Assembly (NCBI GenBank): GCA_023460795.1
Contig: JAEWPC010000035.1
Location: forward strand, 1 to 64,000
Direction of reading: 5' to 3'
DNA length: 64,000 nt
Source of the DNA: Bacillota bacterium
Lineage (GTDB): Bacteria; Bacillota; Bacilli; Paenibacillales; Paenibacillaceae
The position numbers were made by a program, and so were the translations under genes. The notes beneath the pieces are model-generated. The model saw only the letters and a list, made by a program, of their open reading frames with translations, made no database searches and was not told where the DNA came from. Positions 35,202 to 44,464 of this stretch are shown here, one piece after another. Position 1 is the first letter of the stretch, and the number at the start of each line of letters is the position of its first letter.

Positions 35202-35802
35202 ATATCCCTTCTACGTAATTCTGCATCCGTACAAAGGCTATTGGGACGTGAAGTACGACCGGATGGGCAGCTTGCGCATCGCGCTGGCGATCTTGTTCCT
35301 CGTCTCGCTGGCCTCGATGTTCCAATACCAATACGCCGGATTCATCGTCAACACGCATCCGGCGTATTCTTTCAACAGTCTTGTCCAGTTGCGGAACGTG
35401 CTCTTGCCGTTCCTGCTCTGGTGCGTGGCGAACTGGTCGCTCACGACGTTGATGGACGGGGAAGGCAAATTCAAGGAGATCGTCGTGGCCAGCGCCTACG
35501 CGATGCTGCCGCTATTCTTGCTATTCGTGCCCGCGACGGTCTATAGCCGCTTCATTACGCTCGAGGAAACCGCGTTCTACTATTATATGAACGGCTTCGC
35601 GGTCATTTGGTTCCTCTACCTGTTGTTCGTGGCGACGATGACGATTCACCAGTACACGGTAGGCAAGACGATCGTAACGATCGCCCTGACTGTCGTGTGC
35701 ATGGGCTTTATCGTGTTTCTGGGGATGCTGTTCTTTAGCCTGATCCAACAGATGTACAGCTTCTTCTTTACCATATACCGAGAACTGCAATTCCGTAGCT
35801 AG
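35182..35802 (+). CDS. Yip1-domain membrane protein
   Basis: A 206-residue protein with five hydrophobic helices and an N-terminal cytoplasmic LHPYKGYWDVKYDRMG segment, which resembles bacterial Yip1-family (PF04893) proteins. Eukaryotic Yip1 acts in membrane traffic, but the bacterial role is unknown. It overlaps the NHL gene and lies 14 bases before the DUF5696 gene, so these three are likely made together. Confidence 0.8.
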   Translation: MWKARIKYPFYVILHPYKGYWDVKYDRMGSLRIALAILFLVSLASMFQYQYAGFIVNTHPAYSFNSLVQLRNVLLPFLLWCVANWSLTTLMDGEGKFKEIVVASAYAMLPLFLLFVPATVYSRFITLEETAFYYYMNGFAVIWFLYLLFVATMTIHQYTVGKTIVTIALTVVCMGFIVFLGMLFFSLIQQMYSFFFTIYRELQFRS

Positions 35803-35816
35803 GGGGGCCGAACGAA

Positions 35817-38357
35817 TTGAAGAAAAAGCTTATCGTATCCGGGGTCATCGCCGTCATCGTGTTCGGCCTCGGGTTCTACGTATATTGGCATATGAGAACG
35901 GCTCCGGCGCTCGCTACGCTGCCCGATCTGCGGAATGTGCCGACCGCCAAAGCGGGAGATAGCTTCGCGAAGCCGAGCGTCCCGCTGGACGGCATGGAGG
36001 GCGTGACCTCCAACGGCAAGTTGTCGCTCTATTACGATAAAGAGACGATGGCCATCGCCGTCCGCGATCAGAACGGCACGGTGTGGCGCTCCAGTCCGGA
36101 GAAGCTCCAAGACGACGCGCTGGCGAATGCATCCGTTAAGGACCAATTGTCCTCGCAAATTATCGTGAACTATAGCAATAGAACCGGCCAAGAGTCTTCT
36201 AAGACGTCCAATCAGGACAGCGTGCAGTTAAAGCAGGCGACGGCGGAGCCGATCGAGGGCGGACTGAAGGTAATGTATACGATCGGCAAAGCGGAGAACG
36301 AGCTAGATTCGCTGCCTAAGCAGATGACCGCGGAGCGCTATAAGAAGCTGATCGACGATAAAGTCGGCAAGAAGTACGAGCGTTACTTGTTCGTCGCGTA
36401 CCAGAATGCGGCGAACAAAGACGTCTACGAGCGCAACGACAAGCAACTGACGGCGCTTCGTCTTGCGAAAGTGCGCGAGGCGTTCCAAGAGGCCGGTTAT
36501 ACGGCGGAGGATCTCGCGATCGACAACGGGGTAAGCGGCCGGGCGGAGGACCGCGAAGTGTTCACGGTATCCGTGGAATATACGCTGCAAGGCGATCAAC
36601 TCGTTGCCCGCATCCCGACGAGCGAAGTCCAGTATACGAAGACGTATCAATTAACGGATATTACGCTGTTGCCTTATTTCGGGGCGGCCGACATGCAGGA
36701 TCAGGGCTATATGTTCGTTCCCGACGGCAGCGGCAGCTTGATTAACCTCAACAACGGCAAAGAGCGGTACGAGTCTTACATTCAGCCGGTATACGGCGAC
36801 GATGGCGCGACTTGGGACGGCGAATACGACGACGATCCGACGATCGAGCCGATCCGCCTGCCAATCTTCGGAATGAAGAAGAACGATTCCGCGTTCCTCG
36901 CGATCATCGATCAGGGCGAAGCCGTGGCGACGATCCATGCGGAAGTCAGCAAGCTGAAAAGCTCCTATAATACCGTTTACCCAAGCTTCCAACTGCTGGC
37001 CAAAGAGAGAATCAACCTCTCGGCGACGACGAACGATCAGAGCACGAAATCGAAGGAAATTCCGGTGTTCCAGCAACGTCCCGTATATGCCGACTTTACG
37101 GTGCGTTACGCGTTCCTTAAAGGTGACGAGGCGAATTACACCGGCATGGCGACGTATTATCGCAACTACTTGGAGCAGGAGCAGGTGCTTAAGAAGCTGC
37201 CGGAAAGAACGGATACGCCTTTCTATCTCGAGCTGGTCGGCGGCATTACGAAGCCGGAATCGCTGCTCGGCGTTCCCTATGATTCCGTCGTCGCGCTGAC
37301 GACGTTCGATCAAGCCAAAGAAATCATTAACGGTCTTAAGGACAAAGGCATTACCAGCGTAAAGTTGCGTTTGTCGGGCTGGTTCAACAAAGGCGTCCAT
37401 CACGAGATTGCCGATCACGTCAACGTGGACGGGGCGCTCGGCGGCAGCGGGGGATACAAGAAGCTGCTGTCGTACGCGAAGGAGCAAGGCATTACGGTGT
37501 ATCCGGACGTGTCCTTCACTCACATGTATTGGGACGCGGATAACGACAGCCGGTTCAGCGACGCGAAGGCGGCTTCCAGGCAGGTTAACCGCTACGCGGC
37601 TTGGGTGTGGGAGCGAACGGATTGGGCGCGTCCGTTGTCCGCAAGGCTTGTGCCGTACGTCGTAGATTCGTTCTTAGAAGACTATGAGAAGTACGGGCAG
37701 ACCGGCATCTCCTTGCGCAACATGGCTCATCAGCTCGAGGGCGATTACCGGCATAACCATCTCGTAGACCGTTCGCAGTCGCAGCAGATCGATATCGATC
37801 AGATGGAGAAAATCTCGGCGCGACTGCCCGACATCATGGTCGACGGCGGCAACTCCTACGCGCTTAAGTACGCGAAGGACATTGTCGCGGCACCTCTTAC
37901 GAACAACAACTACAACATTACGGACGAAGCGGTACCTTTCTACCAGATCGTGCTGCATGGCTATATCGACTATACGGGTAGCCCGCTCAACTTATCCCCC
38001 GAAGGGGACGTGAAGAAGTACATTCTGAAATCGCTGGAGTACGGCTCGAACGTCTACTTCAAATGGTTCTACGCGGACAATTCCGAGATCCGGGAGACGA
38101 ACTTCCTCGACCTGTACTCGGTCAACTACAAGACTTGGATGAACGAGGCTATCGAATCTTACGGCAAAGTCAACGAGGTGCTTGGGGACGTCGGGCGGCA
38201 ACCGATCGTTAATCACCAGAAGCTCGCGACGGGCGTCTATCAGACGACTTACGAGGGCGGCAAGGCGATCATCGTTAACTACAACCCGTACGAGGTTACG
38301 GTTCAAGGCCGTACGATCGCAGCCAAAGATTACTTCGTTGGAGGGGACAGCCGATGA
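35817..38357 (+). CDS. DUF5696 membrane-anchored protein, glycosidase-like
   Basis: An 846-residue protein starting at TTG 35817 with AGGGGGGCCG upstream. A signal anchor lies at about 4-25 (LIVSGVIAVIVFGLGFYVYW). A beta-rich region (about 50-430) contains YMFVPDGSGSLINLNNGK. A TIM-barrel-like half (about 465-780) contains SVKLRLSGWFNKGVHH, VYPDVSFTHMYWDAD and DIMVDGGNSYALKYAKD. A small C-terminal sheet follows. I believe this is the DUF5696 family, whose barrel resembles glycosidases, but no experimentally known activity can be named. It overlaps the next permease gene by 4 bases. Confidence 0.78.
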   Translation: MKKKLIVSGVIAVIVFGLGFYVYWHMRTAPALATLPDLRNVPTAKAGDSFAKPSVPLDGMEGVTSNGKLSLYYDKETMAIAVRDQNGTVWRSSPEKLQDDALANASVKDQLSSQIIVNYSNRTGQESSKTSNQDSVQLKQATAEPIEGGLKVMYTIGKAENELDSLPKQMTAERYKKLIDDKVGKKYERYLFVAYQNAANKDVYERNDKQLTALRLAKVREAFQEAGYTAEDLAIDNGVSGRAEDREVFTVSVEYTLQGDQLVARIPTSEVQYTKTYQLTDITLLPYFGAADMQDQGYMFVPDGSGSLINLNNGKERYESYIQPVYGDDGATWDGEYDDDPTIEPIRLPIFGMKKNDSAFLAIIDQGEAVATIHAEVSKLKSSYNTVYPSFQLLAKERINLSATTNDQSTKSKEIPVFQQRPVYADFTVRYAFLKGDEANYTGMATYYRNYLEQEQVLKKLPERTDTPFYLELVGGITKPESLLGVPYDSVVALTTFDQAKEIINGLKDKGITSVKLRLSGWFNKGVHHEIADHVNVDGALGGSGGYKKLLSYAKEQGITVYPDVSFTHMYWDADNDSRFSDAKAASRQVNRYAAWVWERTDWARPLSARLVPYVVDSFLEDYEKYGQTGISLRNMAHQLEGDYRHNHLVDRSQSQQIDIDQMEKISARLPDIMVDGGNSYALKYAKDIVAAPLTNNNYNITDEAVPFYQIVLHGYIDYTGSPLNLSPEGDVKKYILKSLEYGSNVYFKWFYADNSEIRETNFLDLYSVNYKTWMNEAIESYGKVNEVLGDVGRQPIVNHQKLATGVYQTTYEGGKAIIVNYNPYEVTVQGRTIAAKDYFVGGDSR

Positions 38358-39265
38358 AACTTAAACCGCGTACGTTCCAACAACGAAAAGCGATTACCGG
38401 CATGATTTTCTTGATTCCGTGGGCGCTGGGCTTTATCTTCTTCTTCCTTGTTCCGATCTTCAATTCGATTCTTTACAGCTTTAACGATCTGAAAGCGACG
38501 GATACGGGCTACAAGCTCGATTACGAGGGGCTCTCCAACTATGATCACGCGCTGTTCGTCGACGCGACGTTCGTCCGTACGCTGACGAAGGTCATAACCG
38601 AGATGCTCGTCAACGTGCCGCTCATCATTATTTTCAGCCTTTTCGTCGCCGTGCTGCTTAATCAGAAGTTTTTCGGCAGATCGGTCGCGAGAGCCGTCTT
38701 CTTCCTGCCGGTTATCCTGGCTTCGGGTATCGCGATCAGCATTCAGAACGCCGGCTTCATGGAGCAGATCATGCAGGCGAGCATGGCCAACAGCGATCCT
38801 ACCGGCGCTTCCCCGGGCGGCTTGCTGCAAAGCATCGAGCTTAGGCTTATGCTCACGGACGTCGGGGTCAGCGAGACGATCGTCGATTATTTGACTAGCG
38901 CGGTCGACCGGATTTACGAGATCATTACCCAATCCGGGGTGCAGATCCTGATCTTCCTGGCGGGACTGCAGTCGATATCTCCGACGCTGTACGAAGCGTC
39001 CAAGATAGAAGGGGCGACGGGGTACGAAGCGTTCTGGAAAATCACGTTCCCGATGGTCAGTCCGCTCATTCTGACGAACCTCGTCTATACGATCATCGAT
39101 TCGTTCATGAACAACGCGATTACTCAGATGATCGACACGACGGCGTTCCAGACGCTCGACTTCGGGCTTAGCTCGGCGATGTCCTGGATTTACTTCGCCT
39201 TGATCGCGGTCATTCTGGCCGTGAGCACGTACATCGTATCCAGAAGAGTGTTCTATCACGACTAA
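38354..39265 (+). CDS. Sugar ABC transporter permease, second transporter
   Basis: A 303-residue CUT1-type permease with about six helices. The EAA loop is EASKIEGATGYEAFWKITFP near 215-234. It has a longer loop between helices 3 and 4 (about 130-195, MQASMANSDPTGASPGG...) than the first pair. ATG at 38354 overlaps the DUF5696 stop, with TGGAGGGG upstream. It partners the next permease and the lipoprotein at 40441. Confidence 0.92.
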   Translation: MKLKPRTFQQRKAITGMIFLIPWALGFIFFFLVPIFNSILYSFNDLKATDTGYKLDYEGLSNYDHALFVDATFVRTLTKVITEMLVNVPLIIIFSLFVAVLLNQKFFGRSVARAVFFLPVILASGIAISIQNAGFMEQIMQASMANSDPTGASPGGLLQSIELRLMLTDVGVSETIVDYLTSAVDRIYEIITQSGVQILIFLAGLQSISPTLYEASKIEGATGYEAFWKITFPMVSPLILTNLVYTIIDSFMNNAITQMIDTTAFQTLDFGLSSAMSWIYFALIAVILAVSTYIVSRRVFYHD

Positions 39266-39317
39266 GGGCGAGTTAGTTCGAGCCTGACGAAGATGTAACT
39301 TTATCGAGGAGGTAGCC

Positions 39318-40280
39318 ATGCAAGAGATCAGAATGTACTTGATGAACGTGGAAAGATGGTCCAGATGGATATGGTCCATCGTGCGGGCGATTCTCCTGAT
39401 CGGGATGAGCTTCGTCGTTCTGTATCCGATCCTGCTCAAAGTATCAGCCGCGTTCAAATCCATGGACGACCTTTACAATCCTACCGTCATGTACGTGCCG
39501 CAGGCGCTGACGTTCGAGAATTTCCGGACGGCCATCGACGTCATGCAGTACTCGGATGCGATACTTAACAGCTTTACGCTGTCTCTCGTAACGACTGTGC
39601 TGCAGACTTTCAGTTGCGCATTGGCGGGTTATGCCTTCGCCAAGTTGCCGTTCCGGGGAAGCAACGTGCTGTTCGGGGGCGTCATTCTGACGATTCTCGT
39701 ACCGCCGCAGACGATTCTAGTTCCGATGTATATCAACTTCAAAAATTTCGACTTATTCGGAATCGTTCACCTGTTCTCCGGCCACGGCATCAATCTGCTC
39801 GACTCGTATTGGCCGTTCATCCTGACGGCGGCTACGGGCAACGCGCTGAAGTCGGGTCTGTACATCTATATTTTCAGGCAATTCTTTCGCGGCATCTCCA
39901 AGGAGATCGAAGAGGCGGCGTTCGTGGACGGCGCGAGCGTGTTCAAAAGCTTCCTTACGATCATGCTGCCGAACGCGATTCCGGCCATGGTCACCGTTAT
40001 GCTGTTCTGTTTCGTCTGGCAATGGAACGACACGTTCATCACGGCGAACTTCTTGCCGAGCATGAACACGTTGACGAACGCGACGCTCAGCCTGCCCTAC
40101 AAGCTGAACGTACTGCTCAGCGGTTCGGGCACCGGCACGAGCACGCAGGTCGACCCGTTCCAAGCGTCGATGCTCGTCGATACCGGCTTATTGCTCTCGA
40201 TTCTGCCGCTGATCGTCATGTACCTTTTCGTGCAACGCTACTTCGTGGAAAGCATCGACCGAACGGGGCTGGTCGGGTAA
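39318..40280 (+). CDS. Carbohydrate ABC transporter permease, second transporter
   Basis: A 320-residue permease with the EAA loop EAAFVDGASVFKSFLTIMLP near 197-216, of the MalG/YtcP-like type. ATG at 39318 follows CGAGGAGGTAGCC. A 52-base gap separates it from the first subunit. The 160 bases after it contain a small hairpin (CCGG/CCGG) but no strong terminator, so the lipoprotein gene may be on the same transcript at a different level. Confidence 0.92.
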   Translation: MQEIRMYLMNVERWSRWIWSIVRAILLIGMSFVVLYPILLKVSAAFKSMDDLYNPTVMYVPQALTFENFRTAIDVMQYSDAILNSFTLSLVTTVLQTFSCALAGYAFAKLPFRGSNVLFGGVILTILVPPQTILVPMYINFKNFDLFGIVHLFSGHGINLLDSYWPFILTAATGNALKSGLYIYIFRQFFRGISKEIEEAAFVDGASVFKSFLTIMLPNAIPAMVTVMLFCFVWQWNDTFITANFLPSMNTLTNATLSLPYKLNVLLSGSGTGTSTQVDPFQASMLVDTGLLLSILPLIVMYLFVQRYFVESIDRTGLVG

Positions 40281-40440
40281 CCTAACAGAATTTGTTATGT
40301 GCAATTACTAGGGTTAAAAGGTTAGTTTCAAGGATTGTTGGCCTTAGAGGCAGCGACCTACAATTGAAGCGTGAGACACCATTCTCTTGCTCCGGTTCGC
40401 GCCGGACGATGAAATGGAATGATAAGGGGAGGTATGAAAG

Positions 40441-41835
40441 TTGAAACAAACCAATCGGTATTTATTGCTTGCTTTGTCCGTCGTATTCGCTTTCACATTA
40501 GCTGCGTGCGGAGGGGGCAACAATAACGACAAAGCCAGCCCGAGCGCAAGCCCGTCGGCAAGCTCAAGCGGCGAGCCGTCCGCAAGCGCCGAACCGAGCG
40601 CTGAACCGTCCGCGTCGCAAGACGAGCTTGAATTCGATATGGGCGGACGCACGATCACGATCGCCGCATGGTGGGACGCCAAGCCGGCTGGCAACACGCC
40701 AGCCGAGCTGCAAATCCTTGCGAACATCGAAGAGCTGCAGAAGAAATACAACTTCACTTTGAAATTCGAGAACGTCGCTTATGACCAAATCGCGGAGAAA
40801 ACGTCGAGCTCCGTGCTCGCCGGACAGCCGTTCGCGGACATCGTCCGCTTGACTCGCGGCATGGCGTTCCCGGGTCTGATCGGTAAAGACATCATCCAGC
40901 CGCTCGACGACACGCTCGCCGCAAGCGGCGCGGAGAGAGAGAAGTTCGTCGGTGAAATATTCGAGAATATCGCCAAGTTCAACGGCAAGCTGTACGGCTG
41001 GGGCGATAACCCGTACTTCGACTACAGTGGCATTCTCTACAACCGCACGTTGCTGCAGAAGCTCGGCCTGAAAGACTTGAACGAATACGTTAAAGACGGC
41101 GCGTGGACGTGGGATACGTTCAAAGAAGTGGCTAAGCAAGCGACGCAAGGCGATAGCTTCGGCTTCGTCGACTTCAACGCAGACTTCCTGGATTTCGCTC
41201 TCGCCTCCAACAACGTCGATCTGATCGACCTTGTGAACAAGAAGCAATCGCTGGACGATCCTAAGACACTCGAAACGATGCAATTCGCGCAAGACGTCAT
41301 GAACGCAGACATCTTCCCGGAAGGCACGCGAAGCGACTGGCAGTATCCCGGTCCGGCGTTCCGCAAAGGCAACGTCTTGATGTACGCGGCATTCAACTGG
41401 ATGACGCAAGGCGTTAAGCAAGACATGGGCGACGTGGATGTCGGCTTCGTTCCGTTCCCGAAAGGTCCTTCGGCCGACGAGTTCTACACGAACGCGACGG
41501 ATCCGAACTTCTGGACGATTCCTAAGGGCGTTAAAGATCCGGAGAAAGTGCTGTACCTTTTCCGCAAAATCTACGACGTACCTCCGTCGGAAGAATATCC
41601 GGGCCAGAACACGCTCGAAGCGACTTACACAAACCAAGCCGACATCGACAACGCGATCGAAGCTTCGAAACACCTGAAAGTCATGGACTACAAGCTTCTG
41701 ATGTCCATCTACTCCAACGACTTCTACTCGATGACCGACGAGATCATTCCGCAGAAGCTTTCCCCGGCAACCGCGGTCGAATCGCGCAAATCGATCTTCC
41801 AGAAGGCGATCGACGACTCGTTCGGCGGGCAGTAA
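40441..41835 (+). CDS. Lipoprotein sugar-binding protein of ABC transporter
   Basis: A 464-residue extracellular solute-binding protein. The signal peptide ends in the lipobox LAAC with Cys23. A Ser/Pro/Ala-rich linker spans about 30-60, then a family 1 binding-protein fold (ITIAAWWDAKPAGNTPAELQ; VGFVPFPKGPSADEFYTN). The TTG start at 40441 follows AGGGGAGGTATGAAAG. By position it serves the permease pair at 38354-40280. It is distinct from the 986-residue binding protein at the other end of the locus, so two binding proteins exist for two permease pairs. A terminator follows. Confidence 0.9.
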   Translation: MKQTNRYLLLALSVVFAFTLAACGGGNNNDKASPSASPSASSSGEPSASAEPSAEPSASQDELEFDMGGRTITIAAWWDAKPAGNTPAELQILANIEELQKKYNFTLKFENVAYDQIAEKTSSSVLAGQPFADIVRLTRGMAFPGLIGKDIIQPLDDTLAASGAEREKFVGEIFENIAKFNGKLYGWGDNPYFDYSGILYNRTLLQKLGLKDLNEYVKDGAWTWDTFKEVAKQATQGDSFGFVDFNADFLDFALASNNVDLIDLVNKKQSLDDPKTLETMQFAQDVMNADIFPEGTRSDWQYPGPAFRKGNVLMYAAFNWMTQGVKQDMGDVDVGFVPFPKGPSADEFYTNATDPNFWTIPKGVKDPEKVLYLFRKIYDVPPSEEYPGQNTLEATYTNQADIDNAIEASKHLKVMDYKLLMSIYSNDFYSMTDEIIPQKLSPATAVESRKSIFQKAIDDSFGGQ

Positions 41836-41849
41836 GGTTGGGTTGATTT

Positions 41850-41888
41850 AACGGCTGTGCAGGGTATGTACCCTGTGCGGCCGTTTTT
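41850..41888 (+). terminator. Intrinsic terminator ending the glycan locus
   Basis: A long stem with inner arms GTGCAGGGTA/TACCCTGTGC and outer CGGC/GCCG, then TTTTT. Confidence 0.85.
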
Positions 41889-41902
41889 AATTAAAGAGAC
41901 AA

Positions 41903-42032
41903 ATTGACCTCTAAAGTGCCGAGTTTCTGTGAATGTGTGATTTAGAGGCTGATATGACCTCTAAAGCGGCGTATTCCCAAAAAGAGTGTACATTAAGGGT
42001 CAAATTGATCTCTACAGCGACGTATTTCCGCC
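41903..42032. repeat. Three diverged copies of a ~52-base repeat
   Basis: TTGACCTCTAAAGTGCCGAG, TATGACCTCTAAAGCGGCG and TTGATCTCTACAGCGACG recur about every 50 bases, each followed by a TTTCTG/TTCCC/TTTCCG block. Neighbouring copies create TTTAGAGG...CCTCTAAA, a perfect inverted repeat near 41941-41965. Nothing coding is seen between 41889 and 42413. Confidence 0.6.
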
Positions 42033-42283
42033 AAAGTATCTCCTCGACCGACGGGTTGTGACAAATTATTTCCTCGGAAATGTTAAAACCGCAGCCGTGG
42101 CGCGTTGCCCGAAAAGTCGATGCGCCGCGTTTTTTTTGCCTAACAAAACAAAACCTAACAATCGAAAGTGGCTGTTTGAAAATCGTGAACAAAAGTCTAA
42201 CCAGAAGTTAATAAACCTGCCTTATCACACAAAGTTAGGATAACAAAATCAGATATTGTCCAAAAGGAGCGACATTTACGAAA

Positions 42284-42297
42284 AGTAAGCGCTTAAA
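42284..42297. promoter_or_regulatory. Palindromic LacI/cre-like operator
   Basis: AGTAAGCGCTTAAA contains the perfect palindrome TAAGCGCTTA, the core of LacI-family operators. It differs from the CcpA cre consensus at two positions. It lies about 120 bases upstream of the AraC-type gene, so CcpA or the LacI-type regulator encoded downstream could bind here. Confidence 0.5.
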
Positions 42298-42355
42298 AGT
42301 GGCAAAACAGAAAAAATGGCACAAAATAATTTATGTTTAGTTAGCATAAAAACTA

Positions 42356-42383
42356 TTGTTTTTATCATAACTTATAGTAAAAT
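42356..42383 (+). promoter_or_regulatory. Possible promoter of the AraC-type gene
   Basis: TTGTTT and TAAAAT with a 16-base spacer in a very AT-rich stretch, 30 bases before the AAGGGGGGG ribosome binding site. It is not unique, because other hexamers nearby also fit. Confidence 0.35.
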
Positions 42384-42413
42384 TAGGATATAACAAAAGG
42401 GGGGGCGTTATGG

Positions 42414-43193
42414 ATGTCGGTTATGAATACGGTTCCAGCCCAATCGGCTAAAGCTTATCCGAGTCCGATTACTCCGTTGTTAGACCTAACGGAAACGAAA
42501 GACGATTCCGTGCAGCGCTATCAACGGACGATGGTCGTCAAGTGGATCGAAGATCAGGATACGTCGTTGCAGGACCGGGAGCTCGTACAATTCGCGGTTA
42601 TGAACGTGCTGGAAGATCTGATTGGGAAAGCGGGAACGGTATTCTATAACGGCGACTGCACGCTCGGGCTTGTTCTGTACGGCTCCAGAAAAGAATTGAC
42701 CGATGAAGCGATGGAGATGTTCGCGGCGTTCTTGAAGAGTACGCTAGTTAAATACGCCAAGGTGCGCGCGATAGTCGGCATCGGCGATCCGCTAAGTACG
42801 TTCCTCGATCTGAACCGTTCGCTCGCGTCCGCCTTGCAGGCGGTCGATCAACAGACAACGAAGGATCAGGAAAGCCATCCTTACGTCGAGGAGGCGAAGC
42901 AGTTGCTGCAACAGGATTACGGCGACGGCGTCTGCCTGAAGACGATCGCGAAGAAACTTTACGTCAATCCGGCATATCTCGGCAGGCTGTTCAAGACTTA
43001 CCAGAACGCGACTTTCAATGAGTATCTCATCCAAGTCCGCATGGAGAAGGCGAAAGAGCTGCTGAAGACGACGGATATGAAAATTTACGAGATCGCGCAC
43101 GAGATCGGTTACCGCCAGTTGGATTGGTTTTATAAGAAATTCAAGGCTTATACCGGGTACAGCGCGAAGGAATTCAAGACCAAGCTTATGTAA
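42414..43193 (+). CDS. AraC-family transcriptional regulator (YesN-like C-terminus)
   Basis: A 259-residue protein. The C-terminal 100 residues hold the two helix-turn-helix motifs: LKTIAKKLYVNPAYLGRLFK and IYEIAHEIGYRQLDWFYKKF, then YTGYSAKEF. The segment HPYVEEAKQLLQQDYGDGV just before is typical of YesN-type regulators. Unlike YesN there is no receiver domain. The N-terminal ~150 residues (VLEDLIGKAGTVFYNGDCTLGLVLYG) resemble the degenerate middle domain of YesN-like proteins. Start ATG 42414 follows AAGGGGGGGCGTTATGG; an out-of-frame ATG at 42410 is ignored. By position it could control the glycan locus just upstream. Confidence 0.85.
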   Translation: MSVMNTVPAQSAKAYPSPITPLLDLTETKDDSVQRYQRTMVVKWIEDQDTSLQDRELVQFAVMNVLEDLIGKAGTVFYNGDCTLGLVLYGSRKELTDEAMEMFAAFLKSTLVKYAKVRAIVGIGDPLSTFLDLNRSLASALQAVDQQTTKDQESHPYVEEAKQLLQQDYGDGVCLKTIAKKLYVNPAYLGRLFKTYQNATFNEYLIQVRMEKAKELLKTTDMKIYEIAHEIGYRQLDWFYKKFKAYTGYSAKEFKTKLM

Positions 43194-43328
43194 GCGACTT
43201 CGAGGACGGGGTCTAATAGATAACGAATAGAGTATAGAGCATAAGGTGATTCGCGATAAGAAGACGCGTGGCGATTTCGCAGGGTTCTGTTACAATAGGG
43301 TTAGTATACAAAACGGAGTGGAGCCGGC

Positions 43329-44399
43329 TTGAAGAAGGTAACGATGCAGCAAATCGCCGATCAGGTAGGCGTATCTAAATTCGCGGTATCCCAAGCTTTA
43401 TCCGGAAAGCCCGGCGTTGCGGAAGAGACAAGAACGCGCATCGTGCAAACAGCCAACGAACTTGGTTACCTCTGGAAGACGAAGATGATGAGGAAGGTAT
43501 CGACTCTCGGCGCGGACTCGAACGGCGATAAGAGAGCGGCAGACCATACGGCCAAAGGCACGGTCATTATCCTGATGCCCAACGTGCGGTTCCAAAGCAG
43601 GGAATCGTTGTTCTGGGGCAAAATCATCGACGGCGTATCGGCGGCGCTGGCCGAACGCGAGGTCGGCGTCATGATGGTGACCGAGAATTATTCGGAGCGA
43701 TCCCTCAAGAGCATTAATCCCGACGGTGTGCTCGGGTTGATTGGAATCGGCTATATCGCGACCAACTTATTATTGGAAATACGCCATCTCGGCATTCCTT
43801 TCGTGCTTGTAGACCACGAGGATACGCTTATTCCATCGGACACCGTGTTCATGAACAACTACGATTGCATGCGTCAGATGGCTTCGCTCGTCGTTCAAGC
43901 CGGGCACAAGGATATCCGGTTCGTGGGCGGACCGCGGTATTCCCGAAGCTTCCACGATCGTTGGATCGCTTACCGTCTTACGATGGAAGAACAAGGCTTG
44001 CCGGTAACGAGCCCGGACGAAGATCCGCTGCTCCAGTTGGAGGAGAACGAATATCTCGTCATCGAACGCGAGATCGGCCAGATGGTTGCCCAGAACAAGC
44101 TGCCCGAGGCGTTCATATGCGCCAACGACTTCCTGGCGTACACCGTCATGAACGCGCTCGTCAAGAACAACGTCAAAGTACCGAACGACGTTGCCGTAAC
44201 GGGGTTCGACCATACCGACGAGGTTACGGACCCGAGCCTTCAAGTCCCAAGCCTAAGCACCATTCACGTGCCGAATCGCATGATGGGCAAGCGGGCGGTC
44301 GAGATGCTGTACGCGAGGCTGTCGGATCCGGAGCGGCCGTTCGAGAAGACGCTTATTACCGGTAACGTAATGCTCAGGGAATCTTTCAATAAATCTTAA
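43329..44399 (+). CDS. LacI-family transcriptional regulator
   Basis: A 356-residue repressor-type protein. The N-terminal helix-turn-helix is VTMQQIADQVGVSKFAVSQALSGKPGVAEETR at 4-35 (read in two parts: VTMQQIADQVGVSKFAVSQ and ALSGKPGVAEETR). A hinge with an unusual insert lies at about 50-78 (KMMRKVSTLGADSNGDKRAA). A periplasmic-binding-like effector domain follows (FICANDFLAYTVMNALV; VTGFDHTDEVTDPSL). The TTG start at 43329 has CGGAGTGGAGCC upstream. A carbohydrate effector is expected, and the adjacent glycan locus is the obvious target by context only. Confidence 0.9.
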   Translation: MKKVTMQQIADQVGVSKFAVSQALSGKPGVAEETRTRIVQTANELGYLWKTKMMRKVSTLGADSNGDKRAADHTAKGTVIILMPNVRFQSRESLFWGKIIDGVSAALAEREVGVMMVTENYSERSLKSINPDGVLGLIGIGYIATNLLLEIRHLGIPFVLVDHEDTLIPSDTVFMNNYDCMRQMASLVVQAGHKDIRFVGGPRYSRSFHDRWIAYRLTMEEQGLPVTSPDEDPLLQLEENEYLVIEREIGQMVAQNKLPEAFICANDFLAYTVMNALVKNNVKVPNDVAVTGFDHTDEVTDPSLQVPSLSTIHVPNRMMGKRAVEMLYARLSDPERPFEKTLITGNVMLRESFNKS

Positions 44400-44411
44400 T
44401 AGGTGCCATAA

Positions 44412-44450
44412 TGAGAGCAGCAATCCATGCAAGTGGGTTCGCTGCTCTTT
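44412..44450 (+). terminator. Weak intrinsic terminator after the LacI-type gene
   Basis: Arms GAGCAGC and GCTGCTC with a long loop, then TTTG. The T-run is short. Confidence 0.5.
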
Positions 44451-44464
44451 GTAACTGTTAACAA

